A stretch of DNA of 64,000 nt, taken from the NCBI RefSeq assembly GCF_000949425.1, contig NZ_CP010976.1, forward strand, positions 868,001-932,000. The letters are read 5' to 3'. The notes under the pieces are model-generated. The model had not been told where the DNA came from. It saw only the letters and a list, made by a program, of their open reading frames with translations, and ran no database searches. Position numbers and translations under genes: made by a program. This DNA is from Paenibacillus sp. IHBB 10380 (lineage in GTDB: Bacteria > Bacillota > Bacilli > Paenibacillales > Paenibacillaceae). This document shows, piece by piece, positions 55,343-63,856 of the stretch. How positions within the stretch are numbered: the first letter of the stretch is position 1; each line of letters starts with the position of its first letter.

Positions 55343-56011
55343 ATGTTTGGTAATGATTGGGATGATATTTTACAGGATGAAATGAAAGAACCATATTTTC
55401 TGAATTTACAACAAACAATAGAGCGGGAATACAAGGATCATACCGTTTATCCTCCTCAGGAAAATGTGTATCAGGCACTCAAGTTGACGCCTTACCAAGA
55501 GACGAAGGCTCTTATATTAGGTCAGGACCCCTATCATGGTGCAGGACAAGCACATGGACTTAGTTTCTCTGTTCTACCAGGGGTACGTATTCCGCCTTCG
55601 TTACGAAATATGTATAAAGAACTTCATGCCGATCTAGGCATTGATATACCGAATCACGGTTGCTTAACACATTGGGGTCAGGAAGGGGTTCTTCTACTAA
55701 ATACTGTACTTACAGTACGTGAAGGTCAGCCGGCCTCTCACCAAGGATTAGGCTGGGAGCTTTTTACGGATGCTATCATCAAAAAGTTGAATGAAAGGGA
55801 AGAGTCATTGGTATTTATACTATGGGGAAGTCATGCTATTAAAAAAACACATTTAATTAATACAAATATACATAAGATTGTGCAGTCTACGCATCCAAGT
55901 CCATTAGCAGCATATCGTGGATTTTTAGGAAGTCGTCCTTTTTCGCAATGTAATGAGTTCTTAGAATCTGTAGACAAAATACCGATTGACTGGGCAATTC
56001 CCAATCTTTGA
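55343..56011 (+). CDS. ung: Uracil-DNA glycosylase, family 1
   Basis: Removes uracil from DNA. Catalytic Asp in GQDPYHGAGQAHG; HPSPLAAYRGFLGSRPFS is the family C-terminal motif with the leucine/arginine loop, and WGQEGVLLLNTVLTV is typical. ATG at 55343 gives 222 residues; the frame is open upstream to 55292 without a ribosome site. It follows the tRNA-Leu terminator directly. Confidence 0.96.
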   Translation: MFGNDWDDILQDEMKEPYFLNLQQTIEREYKDHTVYPPQENVYQALKLTPYQETKALILGQDPYHGAGQAHGLSFSVLPGVRIPPSLRNMYKELHADLGIDIPNHGCLTHWGQEGVLLLNTVLTVREGQPASHQGLGWELFTDAIIKKLNEREESLVFILWGSHAIKKTHLINTNIHKIVQSTHPSPLAAYRGFLGSRPFSQCNEFLESVDKIPIDWAIPNL

Positions 56012-56043
56012 GGCTATATTCGTGGACAGGAGGTGGCCTTTAG

Positions 56044-56454
56044 ATGAAGCATTGGATCGGGAGGCAAGTGATCGTATACAGTGATACTGAGCATCACCCT
56101 CCAATAATAGGCATACTGCGTAGATGGGATAGTTCTGGATTCTGTATTGTGGGTGGAACGTATAACAAAAAAATTTATTTTCGTAATATTCGTAAAATAG
56201 AAAAGGTTAATGGAAGCCGTGAGAGCCAGAGTTCATCTCTTCATTCGGTAGGTTACATAATGAATACGTCACTTCAATTTGATAATGCTATTTATTTTAA
56301 GTCATTCGTCATGATTTGGAACAAGGATGAGCTGTTCGCTTATGGAGTTACGCTTATGGCTCATGATAACGAAACCGTAACTTTGTCAGATGATAGAATA
56401 TTGTATAAAGATCAATTTCAATTCGTAGTACGCTCTTTGCGGAGTAAATTATAG
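56044..56454 (+). CDS. Conserved hypothetical protein
   Basis: 136 residues, MKHWIGRQVIVYSDTEHHPP, then GILRRWDSSGFCIVGG and YFRNIRKIEK. Beta-rich start with an Sm/SH3-like look; a Ser-rich middle; then FAYGVTLMAHDNETVTL. Not recognised. Strong GGAGGTGG site 32 bp after ung suggests they share a transcript. Confidence 0.7.
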   Translation: MKHWIGRQVIVYSDTEHHPPIIGILRRWDSSGFCIVGGTYNKKIYFRNIRKIEKVNGSRESQSSSLHSVGYIMNTSLQFDNAIYFKSFVMIWNKDELFAYGVTLMAHDNETVTLSDDRILYKDQFQFVVRSLRSKL

Positions 56455-56573
56455 TAACATCTTTAATATTGAGTTCAGATCTTATCTTTTACGTTGATCT
56501 TTCCGATATATGGAATAGATAGAATAAAGAGTTTTGTTCAGGTAGAGAAGATATAGATAAAGGAGAGAAGTTA

Positions 56574-57965
56574 ATGAATCGTTGTACTAGATTGTCTAAA
56601 CTACTCGTGGTTCTCATGATGCTGGTAGCTATAGTTATTCCTGCGGGAACGGGATATGCAGAGGAAGTGATTACCTCACTTGAATATGATAAGCCCGATA
56701 ATATTGAAATTTCACTTGGTGTTGAGGGCGTTTCTGTAAGGATCTGGGGTGTGAATTCGGTAGAGGAGACTAAGCGGGATTATTCTGCTAAGGTTGAGTG
56801 GTCATTGAGTGATGATAAGATTATTAAAGTTGAGAAGGGTGTCCTTACACCGCTTGCGGAGGGGACAGTAACTCTTACCGCTAAATATCAAAACTTTCAA
56901 GTAAATAAGCAAATCAAGGTTACGGCATCCAAAGTAGTGGAAAAGGTAGTGAATCTAAAAGCTTCGGAGAATAGCTATACGCTATTAGCTGGTAGTGAAC
57001 AGAAGCTACCTGTCATTGAGGCAGGGTTAGAGAGTGGAACGAAAGTAGATGTATCAGATAAAGTAAGTTGGGTATCCACATCTAATAAGATAATCACTAT
57101 TAAGGATGGCAAGATTAAGGGTATGTCTGTTGGGAAAACAACAATTAAAGCGATGTACTCTGGAAAGTTCGTCAAAGTACCAGTCACTGTCGAACAGAAG
57201 ATAGCCACTCTTACGGTCCAGCCTAAGAACATCGCTCTAATCGCTGGAAAGTCCGTAGCTTTGAAAGTGACAGGTGTGAACTCGGCGGGTAAAAGTGTGG
57301 TGTTATCAACCAAGGTAAAATGGGTGTCATCTGATACGAGTGTGGCAACGATTAAAGGGGCATCTGTAAAGGGTGTTGCGAATGGAACAACGACTTTGAC
57401 AGGTTCATATCAAGGGATTCCGATTACAGTAAATGTTAGTGTAGTTCCAAAGCTGCTGAAGTTAACCTCGTCGACAAAGAATTATAGTTTTATTGTTGGT
57501 GGGGGTCAGAAGCTACCATTGATTCAGGCTGAATATGCAGATGGAACGAAATTAGATGTGTCAGATAAAGTAAGTTGGGTGTCTACATCAACAAAAGTAC
57601 TGATGATTAAGGATGGAAGTCTAACGGCTGTATCTAAGGGAAAAGCAGCAGTGAAAGCTACATACCTAGGTAAATATATTAAGGTTCCTGTCACGGTCGA
57701 ACAGAAGATAACTTCTCTTACAGTTGAGCCTAACAGCGTTGTACTGACTATAGGGAAGACTAAACCTATTAAAGTGACGGGTGTGAACTCTACTGGAGAT
57801 CGCTCAGTATTATCTGCTAAAGTGAATTGGGTTTCGTCGAATACGAGTGTAATTACGGTTAAAGGTGCCACGATCAGGGCGATAGGTACGGGGTCAGCTA
57901 CGCTCACCGGTTCGTATCAAGGGGTTCCTGTCACGTTAAGTGTTAGCGTAGTACCAAAAGGATAA
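56574..57965 (+). CDS. Secreted protein with bacterial Ig-like (BIG2) repeats
   Basis: 463 residues: signal peptide (LLVVLMMLVAIVIPAGTGYA, residues about 10-29) then tandem Ig-like domains. A two-domain module occurs twice: VSDKVSWVSTS ... IKVPVTVEQK and LTVxP ... VKWVSSDTSVATIKG ... LTGSYQG, at about residues 150-295 and 310-463, and matching DNA at 57,000-57,450 and 57,500-57,960. No sortase motif and no membrane anchor. Likely a cell-surface or matrix adhesion-type protein. Confidence 0.8.
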   Translation: MNRCTRLSKLLVVLMMLVAIVIPAGTGYAEEVITSLEYDKPDNIEISLGVEGVSVRIWGVNSVEETKRDYSAKVEWSLSDDKIIKVEKGVLTPLAEGTVTLTAKYQNFQVNKQIKVTASKVVEKVVNLKASENSYTLLAGSEQKLPVIEAGLESGTKVDVSDKVSWVSTSNKIITIKDGKIKGMSVGKTTIKAMYSGKFVKVPVTVEQKIATLTVQPKNIALIAGKSVALKVTGVNSAGKSVVLSTKVKWVSSDTSVATIKGASVKGVANGTTTLTGSYQGIPITVNVSVVPKLLKLTSSTKNYSFIVGGGQKLPLIQAEYADGTKLDVSDKVSWVSTSTKVLMIKDGSLTAVSKGKAAVKATYLGKYIKVPVTVEQKITSLTVEPNSVVLTIGKTKPIKVTGVNSTGDRSVLSAKVNWVSSNTSVITVKGATIRAIGTGSATLTGSYQGVPVTLSVSVVPKG

Positions 57966-57971
57966 ATGACT

Positions 57972-58020
57972 AAAAATGCCCAATCTGTTGCAGTAAGCTT
58001 GCATCGAATTGGGTATTTTT
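57972..58020 (+). terminator. Terminator after the Ig-like protein
   Basis: AAATGCCCAAT pairs with ATTGGGTATTT around a larger loop, ending in six T. Confidence 0.75.
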
Positions 58021-58036
58021 TAATAGACGAAGTTGT

Positions 58037-58273
58037 TTATCTTTGATTTAAGAGCTTATTTAATGATTTCTTCGACCTTATCGGATAGAAAGAGCCCATA
58101 AATACGTACAATAATGATTTTTGAATTTGTTGAGCGATGATAATAATAACAATGGACCAAATGGCTATCGTTGGAGACACGGTTAGAGCACGACCTACTA
58201 TGAAATTGCTTAGTGCTGTGTCGATTTCTTTACATACTTCTTTACCGTCTCTACGGTAGCTTCTAGGAAGCAA
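58037..58273 (-). pseudogene. AI-2E-family transporter fragment
   Basis: The stretch LPRSYRRDGKEVCKEIDTAL then SNFIVGRAL matches the loop-plus-membrane part of AI-2E (YdbI-type) permeases, which are about 350 residues. A hydrophobic run follows (TIAIWSIVIIIIAQQIQ) and then unrelated text. No start and no more of the gene is visible, so it is a relic. Confidence 0.45.
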
Positions 58274-58311
58274 TATGCCATCATTAAGTATTAGAGGCAG
58301 TTAGAATGGAT

Positions 58312-58338
58312 GAAAAAAGGAAGGCAATTATCGCCTTC
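58312..58338 (-). terminator. Minus-strand terminator after the 35-residue peptide
   Basis: On the minus strand GGAAGGC and GCCTTCC form a 7-bp stem followed by six T. Confidence 0.85.
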
Positions 58339-58355
58339 CCTTCCCTTAAATCATA

Positions 58356-58463
58356 CTAGAAACATCTGTGGTGTCTTCTTCTGTGGCGGCGTTTTGCAGT
58401 GACGAGTACTTTTTGACCCGGACGTAAAGTAATTTTAATTGCTCTTCTAGAATGTCTCGACAT
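58356..58463 (-). CDS. Arginine-rich 35-residue peptide
   Basis: MSRHSRRAIKITLRPGQKVL, then VTAKRRHRRRHHRCF. It has 10 Arg, 3 Lys and 4 His in 35 residues and one C-terminal Cys. A perfect GGAGGTGATTCAC ribosome site and its own terminator say it is really expressed. It is too short for normal gene calling. I do not know its family; strongly basic peptides like this occur among spore coat or DNA-binding proteins. Confidence 0.75.
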   Translation of the reverse strand: MSRHSRRAIKITLRPGQKVLVTAKRRHRRRHHRCF

Positions 58464-58643
58464 GTGAATCACCTCCTAACTAACAACAATTTATGAACAA
58501 TTCATGTAAAAAGTGTGGGGGGAAATGTAAAATAGGGAGATGCCACGCCATTATTTCTCTCACTCATAATGAAGTGAATTTTAGAAGAAACTTAACAGCT
58601 TAACCTGACAAAGTTTTTTGTTCGTATTTTGTTCTTGTTTTTC

Positions 58644-58673
58644 TTGTCAAAAGTTTGAGTTCTGTGATATATT
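58644..58673 (+). promoter_or_regulatory. Promoter of the nuclease gene
   Basis: TTGTCA (58644-58649) and TATATT (58668-58673) with 18 bp between. Confidence 0.5.
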
Positions 58674-58715
58674 CCAGACTTAGACTTTTTTTATTATGTG
58701 AAGGGAGAATGGTAA

Positions 58716-59159
58716 GTGAGAAAGTTGAAAAAGACGCTATCAAGCTTTATTATTGCTGCCATTGTGGCTGCCGTAGCCTACTATTTGAATTTGGATGTGT
58801 CGCTTAAGTCTGTTCCTGTTCATCAAAGCACGGAGTCTGATTATACTTTGGTGTTCCCAGGTGATCGATATCCAGAGACTGCAACTCATATACAGAAGGC
58901 TATAGAAGCAGGGCATTCTGCGATATGTACGATTGATCGATCTGGGGCAGAAGAGAATCGTAATGAATCTTTAAAGGGGATAGCAACCAAAAAAGGCTAT
59001 GATCGTGATGAGTGGCCTATGGCCATGTGTGCAGAAGGTGGAGCAGGCGCAGATATAGAGTACATAAGCCCTAAGGATAATAGAGGTGCAGGATCTTGGG
59101 TTGGACATCAGCTTGAGAATTATGTGGAGGGTGCAAGAGTGGAATTTATATTTGAGTGA
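58716..59159 (+). CDS. nucB: NucA/NucB-type secreted deoxyribonuclease
   Basis: 147 residues with an N-terminal membrane or signal segment ([20 protein letters not shown]). The nuclease core is typical: [58 protein letters not shown] and [10 protein letters not shown]. NucB of Bacillus is a biofilm-dispersing and sporulation-linked DNase; NucA acts in competence. Which one this is cannot be told here. GTG start after GGAGAATGGTAA. Confidence 0.85.
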   Translation: MRKLKKTLSSFIIAAIVAAVAYYLNLDVSLKSVPVHQSTESDYTLVFPGDRYPETATHIQKAIEAGHSAICTIDRSGAEENRNESLKGIATKKGYDRDEWPMAMCAEGGAGADIEYISPKDNRGAGSWVGHQLENYVEGARVEFIFE

Positions 59160-59242
59160 TAGGTTATGGCGTGAAAGGTAATGCTGGCTAAACTGGGTAG
59201 ATATAATAAAATAGACTGCTGCTAAGCAGTTATTATGATTGA

Positions 59243-59272
59243 ACATCAAGTATACAAAAACTTGATGTTTTT
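59243..59272 (+). terminator. Terminator after nucB
   Basis: ACATCAAG and CTTGATGT form an 8-bp stem with a 10-base loop, followed by a long T run. Confidence 0.85.
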
Positions 59273-59346
59273 TTTGCGAATGCTCGTAGTCTGATTCACT
59301 CCATTGAAATATAATGCTAATGATTGTTGATCATTGTGAAACAATA

Positions 59347-59371
59347 AAAAGCCTCGAAAAGATCCGAGGCT
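59347..59371 (-). terminator. Minus-strand terminator
   Basis: On the minus strand AGCCTCGG and CGAGGCT pair, then TTTTTA; it ends the 59,377-60,021 gene. Confidence 0.8.
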
Positions 59372-59376
59372 TCCTA

Positions 59377-60021
59377 TTATTTAATCGCTTCTGATATACT
59401 AAATTTTATTCCGATCGTGTCTGAAGATTGGATCTGATATTGTAAGCCGTTACGAACGGTTGATTGGTTAAGGTTGGAGAAATCAGTGTTCTCATCTGTG
59501 AAGCCGATATCTCTGATAATAGCACCGCGATCTTCGGTATTTAAGGTAGGATTAGTGGCCATAATGAGGACGCCGATAGATAATAGAATGTCCGCACCTG
59601 AGTCGGCACTACCATCGCCACGACTAGTGATAGTCACATGACGGACGTTGCCATCTATTTTATCAACAATTCCTTGCAAAGATAAATTATCGACCAGCAC
59701 GTACATGAAATTATCATTCACATTTCCGAGATTTATATTTAGCTTCGATATATTTAATCCAGTCTGAAACTCTTTGGCACTGGTGTTGAATGCTTGTGTG
59801 AATTGATCAACTGACATTCCTAAAGTTCCTGTAATGGGTTGATCAGATGGAAAAGAATGTTGTGGTACGACTGCTTCTTTGGCTTGTGTAGGTTCATCTA
59901 TCTTGATGGAACTTACTTCTTCAGGTTGTTGTATTATTATATTTCTAGCACCATTAATAGCTCCAATGATCAAAATAACAATACCCCAGAACCACCATTT
60001 TTTAAATAACTGTTTATTCAA
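59377..60021 (-). CDS. Membrane-anchored protein of unknown function
   Basis: 214 residues from TTG at 60021 (after AGGGGGAAC): short basic start (NKQLFKKWW), one membrane segment (FWGIVILIIGAINGARNIII), a Pro/Glu-rich linker, and a soluble domain from about residue 65 (LGMSVDQFTQAFN). The soluble part has alternating strands and helices. I do not recognise the family; it resembles lipoprotein-like or stress-associated proteins of Firmicutes only in layout. Confidence 0.65.
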   Translation of the reverse strand: MNKQLFKKWWFWGIVILIIGAINGARNIIIQQPEEVSSIKIDEPTQAKEAVVPQHSFPSDQPITGTLGMSVDQFTQAFNTSAKEFQTGLNISKLNINLGNVNDNFMYVLVDNLSLQGIVDKIDGNVRHVTITSRGDGSADSGADILLSIGVLIMATNPTLNTEDRGAIIRDIGFTDENTDFSNLNQSTVRNGLQYQIQSSDTIGIKFSISEAIK

Positions 60022-60360
60022 TTTCTTGTTCCCCCTAAGTATGATAACAATCACCAAATAGTCTATCAGAGCTAAGTGAAAATATCCATGTTAATAAGCC
60101 GTAACATCTAGAATCATTCGATAATACATTTGATGAATCACCCACTGATTTGCCAAAAGGATGGGCAGGTTAATGCACAATGCGGAAGCTCCTGCGTATG
60201 TAGGCTATTTCTTTTAATCAGAACTGGAAAAGTGATATAATTATTGTATATCGTCTCGTAGGAATCGAATGAGTTGGGTAAGGAGCTGCTCCTGATTGAA
60301 GAGCCCTTTAAGCGATACCTGTCGAGCCTAAGGCGTTGGAAGAAATTTGAGGTGAATGAC

Positions 60361-60671
60361 AAGAGGAAATGCAAAGGGTTGTAAAACCCGGAGGCATGGT
60401 TGTTTCACTAGAATTGTCGAAGCCAACATGGCAGCCGTTTAAAGGACTTTATTATTTTTATTTTAAAAATATTTTACCGCTAATAGGTAAATTGGTAGTC
60501 AAGAGGTATGAGCAGTACAAATGGTTGCCCGAATCATTGATTCACTTTCCTGACCATAAGCAGCTGGCCGATATTTTCAGAAAAACAGGGCTCACTCATG
60601 TACAGGCTTATCCGCTCACCGGTGGTATTGCGGCACTTCATATCGGCATTAAGAAGAAGGAAATAGAATAA
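60361..60671 (+). pseudogene. menG/ubiE methyltransferase, 5'-truncated
   Basis: Only the last ~100 residues of demethylmenaquinone methyltransferase remain: EMQRVVKPGGMVVSLELSKP, KGLYYFYFKNILPLIGKLVV, YKWLPESLIHFPDHKQLADI and TGGIAALHIGIKK. SAM-binding motifs at the N-terminus are missing; the sequence before about 60,361 is unrelated. The working copy must lie elsewhere. Confidence 0.85.
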
Positions 60672-61060
60672 GGACAAAAAAATGGGAGTAGGTCATCAGA
60701 CTGTTAAAGAAGGGTAAAAATCTTCTTGGACAATGAAATTTTGTAACGTTGTAGATCTATAGCATCGCACGTGATGCGGGATCTAGGTCTGAACCAGTTA
60801 AAACATGGTTTCTACAAGTAGTGGGTGAATAGTTTTGGCGACGGGATGTGTTCCCTTGGACACGATAGTGCAACAGCAGATTTTAAAAATTTCGGCGTTC
60901 CTGCATCCCACACCATTGCCCAAGCCTCGCTAGAGTCTGCAGCATGTGCTGCAGGGTCTTTTTTTGTTTTGGTAAGGACAATTTTCCTGTTTTAAGAATA
61001 AATTTCCCTTGTCATTAAACCCAATCCTTATCTTATATTTTCACATATAATGAGGTGTAC
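60672..61060. other. Gap with a terminator-like hairpin
   Basis: No gene seen. CTGCAGCA/TGCTGCAG (60937-60954) followed by GGG and a T run is a terminator that resembles the one at 46,907. From about 60,950 to 61,070 the bases are clearly related to 47,170-47,265. Confidence 0.55.
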
Positions 61061-61069
61061 TGAATTGAA

Positions 61070-61176
61070 TGGAGGAATTACTACGGGAGAAATTGCTGGA
61101 GGTTTCTGCCGCGTCACTGCCATAACCGGTTCTGTTCGTCCTGTTGGTAATTATCTCTAAGTCTATCTGGGTATAA
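61070..61176 (+). pseudogene. Degenerate YjcZ-like copy B
   Basis: GGAGGAATTACTACGGGAGA and GCTGGAGGTTTCTG match copy A; the membrane part reads VLFVLLVIISKSIWV to a stop at 61174, but the head is out of frame. A hairpin and T run at 61,197-61,234 match those of copy A. Confidence 0.6.
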
Positions 61177-61469
61177 CAAGCTCATTTCTCTTTTGCTATA
61201 CCCACCAGTCTTATGGACTGACGGGTATTTTTTGGTGTGTGGTTATGTCTGGATATTTACATTCTTTTAGAATGAAAATTAGACCGGATGCGTTAATAAG
61301 CATATGGTGCGGCGCTTGCGCTACATGTTTGGCAAACAGGCAGGTAATACAACCAAAATATTTATTGTTGAGGAAGAATTTACTAACTCAAGGCTGGTAT
61401 ACTAGCAATTTCTTTTATCGGTCATAGGATAAGATTGTATCAAATCCAATAAGACTAGGAGAGGATTAA

Positions 61470-62030
61470 ATGCCCGTTCAAAAACCTGCCACCCAGAAAA
61501 AAGTGGTGCGTCGTGCAAAAAGAATCACGAGGACTGCAGCATTGTTGATGTACAGAAAACACTTATCCCGGTTTCATAAGAATCAAGCCGGAAAAGCCAT
61601 CACAATCGGCCAGCGAACCGTAGTTATTGGTACAGATGATACATGGTTCAATGCTCAGGAAATTGAGAGGAATCCGGCTTGGGTTCCGGTAGCCAATGCA
61701 AGATACGTCTGGAATTCGCGCGATCTGGGCAGCGAGGTGGCTGTTATCTCTAGACGGTTTACACTCTCAACAAGAAGAAGTATCCAGAGCGCGAGCCTTT
61801 TCCTGTCTGTCGATAATTACGCCATCGTGCTCATCAACGGACGATTCGTCGTATTTGATACCCCGCAGGCCAATACCTCGTTTTTTAATCCCGGACGAAC
61901 ATTTAATATAAGACGGTTCTTGCAGAGAGGAACAAATGACATCGTCATTATCGCCTTTAATTTTGGTGGCCGTAGAACGGCAGATAATCCGGCAGGTGTC
62001 GCTGCACAGATCTCGATTCGTCAATCCTAA
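61470..62030 (+). CDS. Unknown 186-residue beta-sandwich-like protein
   Basis: Very basic N-terminal 50 residues (KKVVRRAKRITRTAALLMYR), then a part with WVPVANARYVWNSRDLG, VAVISRRFTLSTRRSIQSAS and YAIVLINGRFVVFDT, ending NIRRFLQRGTNDIVIIAFNFGG. That order resembles galactose-binding jelly-roll domains used by sugar-binding proteins, but no family is certain. ATG behind TAGGAGAGG. No signal peptide, so the basic start may bind nucleic acid or spore surface. It stands alone. Confidence 0.6.
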   Translation: MPVQKPATQKKVVRRAKRITRTAALLMYRKHLSRFHKNQAGKAITIGQRTVVIGTDDTWFNAQEIERNPAWVPVANARYVWNSRDLGSEVAVISRRFTLSTRRSIQSASLFLSVDNYAIVLINGRFVVFDTPQANTSFFNPGRTFNIRRFLQRGTNDIVIIAFNFGGRRTADNPAGVAAQISIRQS

Positions 62031-62105
62031 CTCCACTAAGATCGAACTAAGGTTATTCTTTCTTATAGTTCCAAACAAACCTGGGTGGTGAAACGATAGT
62101 GTAAC

Positions 62106-62149
62106 AAAAATCAGTCTAACACTGTAGCTTCGTGTTTTGACTGGTTTTT
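62106..62149 (+). terminator. Hairpin after the 186-residue protein gene
   Basis: AAAAATCAGTC and GACTGGTTTTT, extended by AACAC/GTGTT, with a TTTTTG end. Confidence 0.65.
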
Positions 62150-62235
62150 GTTTATAAGGATTGAATCAATTAATCCAAAGTGGTCTTTTTATTTTGATAA
62201 GGAAAATTGTTCTGAGGATTTTAGTATGGATTTAA

Positions 62236-62373
62236 ATAAGCAGTAGAGTTGGCTCTGCTAAGTATGCATTCAATAAAACATGGAATAAGGGATCTTTCAG
62301 TAAGAGAACAGATTACGTAATTTTTGATGAAATCTTAACTTTTAACGTGGGTGAATACTCTTTTGAAAAATAA
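62236..62373 (+). pseudogene. Fragment related to the 46.6 kb peptide
   Basis: In frame to a stop at 62371-62373: RVGSAKYAFNKTWNKGSFSK, then RTDYVIFDEILTFNVGEYSF. It has no start codon. The parts NK..NKG.FS..TDYVIF and IL.F...EY match the 62-residue peptide at 46,596. It is a relic of the same family. Confidence 0.6.
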
Positions 62374-63029
62374 CATTTACACATTGTTTCAATATTGGTT
62401 GCAATATATTTAACGGAAGTATCGTACCTTGCTAGTATTGGCAGGGTATTTTATGTTCGAGAAGAATGAAGCATTAGACTGGATGCGTCATTAAGCTAAC
62501 GGGCAGGCTTGCTTATATAAATTTATAACCTAAGATTATACCGTAAAATCAGGCTAACTGTAGCGGGTAGGATAGTTAAACTTGCTAAACCCTCAAACGG
62601 ATTACATTTGTTATCTACCAAAAAATTAAGTAGAATTTATAATGGATCATTTGGTAAAGTGGATATTTGGTTATTGTCGATTGTCAACAATATAGTCCGA
62701 TTAATTTCCTCTTAAATCGCGGTTTTTTTATTTTATCTGAACATATTGTTGTCAAATATTAATGTCAACAATGTGTTCCGTTTATTAAGAGGTGCTAAGA
62801 ATATGTACTGATTCTCGTCCTTAGCAATGATTCGGTTGAGTGAGTACGTGTCCTTAACAAGGTAACATGTTTTCCCGTATCTCATATTCTTTCACAATTG
62901 AATAGGGTATATAATGCGACACACCATATAAAAACCCTTGGTATACAAGGGTTGATGTCAATTTCTAAGATGTTTGTCCGGATTAGTTACTTTTTTATGT
63001 CATGGTTAGTTCAGACAGTGAGGTATGAT
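62374..63029. other. Non-coding patchwork with inverted repeats
   Basis: No gene seen. A weak terminator-like CCGATT...AATCGCGG with seven T lies at 62,697-62,730. ACATATTGTTG (62741-62751) and CAACAATGTGT (62766-62776) form a long inverted repeat. AACCCTTG/CAAGGGTT (62933-62953) is a third copy of the att-like hairpin. Confidence 0.55.
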
Positions 63030-63059
63030 TTGACGAACAAATGATTCGTTTGTTACAAT
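63030..63059 (+). promoter_or_regulatory. Promoter of the acetyltransferase gene
   Basis: TTGACG (63030-63035) and TACAAT (63054-63059), 18 bp apart, about 31 bp before the leader peptide. Confidence 0.65.
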
Positions 63060-63090
63060 GTCCCCATCAAATAGGAAAAGGATGAGGACG

Positions 63091-63144
63091 ATGGTTCGTC
63101 GTTTGAAACGGTTTAAGAATGTTGCTACTGCATTAAGCTTCTAA
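63091..63144 (+). CDS. 17-residue leader peptide
   Basis: MVRRLKRFKNVATALSF and a stop at 63142-63144. ATG is preceded by AAAAGGATGAGG. Its last codons lie inside the left arm of a perfect hairpin upstream of the acetyltransferase gene, so it is most likely an attenuation leader. Confidence 0.75.
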   Translation: MVRRLKRFKNVATALSF

Positions 63145-63173
63145 GTAAAAAAAGATTTATATTACTTAGAAGC
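63137..63173 (+). promoter_or_regulatory. Attenuation hairpin before the acetyltransferase
   Basis: GCTTCTAAGTAA (63137-63148) and TTACTTAGAAGC (63162-63173) form a perfect 12-bp stem; the ribosome site GCGAGGG begins at its foot (63172). A ribosome stalled on the leader would open the stem and free the site, as in inducible cat and erm genes. Confidence 0.8.
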
Positions 63174-63184
63174 GAGGGAAAAGA

Positions 63185-63856
63185 ATGAAACAACATCAGT
63201 TTAACCACTGGTCTGAAATTAAGTATCTAAAGGATATTGTCACCAACCCAATGATTGAAGTAGGGGAATACTCCTACTACTCTGGTTATTACGATAATCA
63301 TGATTTTGAAGATGGGTGCGTTAGATATCTTTGGGGAGATGAAAAATCAAGAAAGTTATTTAACCCCATCGAAGACCATGGTTGGCATTTAGATAAATTG
63401 ATTATAGGAAATTACGTATGCATTGCAAGTGGTGTAATTATTTTAATGGGTGGAAATCATAATCATCATCCTGAATGGATTACCGTGTATCCGTTTGTGG
63501 AGCAGATTGAAACTTCTTACGAACCAAAAGGGGATACAATCATCGAAAGTGATGCCTGGATTGGCATGGATGCAATGATTATGCCCGGTGTGAAAATAGG
63601 TGAAGGTGCCATTGTTGCGGCTGGATCGGTTGTTGTAAAAGGTGTCCCACCATATACGATAGTAGGCGGCAACCCTGCTAAAGAGATAAAGAAACGCTTT
63701 CCAGACAAAGAAATCGAAAAGTTAAAGGAAATGCGTTGGTTCGATTGGGAACGTGAGAAAATTGAACGAGCCAGTCATATCTTCTCAAGTTCTTCTATTA
63801 ATCAATTATATGACTTTTATCAAAGGGAAATAAAACTATATGATCACCTCTTTTAA
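63185..63856 (+). CDS. Type B (xenobiotic) acetyltransferase, chloramphenicol or streptogramin type
   Basis: 223 residues with left-handed beta-helix hexapeptide repeats (DKLIIGNYVCIASGVIILMG, DTIIESDAWIGMDAMIMPGV, KIGEGAIVAAGSVVVKGVPP, YTIVGGNPAKEIKKRF). The start VGEYSYYSGYYDNHDFEDGC is that of CatB-type enzymes; the catalytic His is in GGNHNHHPEW. It should acetylate chloramphenicol or a related drug, giving resistance. Streptogramin A acetyltransferase (Vat) is the alternative. The leader peptide and hairpin upstream suggest antibiotic-induced expression. Confidence 0.9.
   Translation: MKQHQFNHWSEIKYLKDIVTNPMIEVGEYSYYSGYYDNHDFEDGCVRYLWGDEKSRKLFNPIEDHGWHLDKLIIGNYVCIASGVIILMGGNHNHHPEWITVYPFVEQIETSYEPKGDTIIESDAWIGMDAMIMPGVKIGEGAIVAAGSVVVKGVPPYTIVGGNPAKEIKKRFPDKEIEKLKEMRWFDWEREKIERASHIFSSSSINQLYDFYQREIKLYDHLF

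Noticed and set aside
57000..57960. Long DNA repeats suggesting a mobile element
   Set aside because: They are in frame within one gene and encode repeated Ig-like domains.
61239..61427. 62-codon plus-strand frame after YjcZ-like copy B
   Set aside because: No good ribosome site, and related bases recur at about 62,460 without an open frame.
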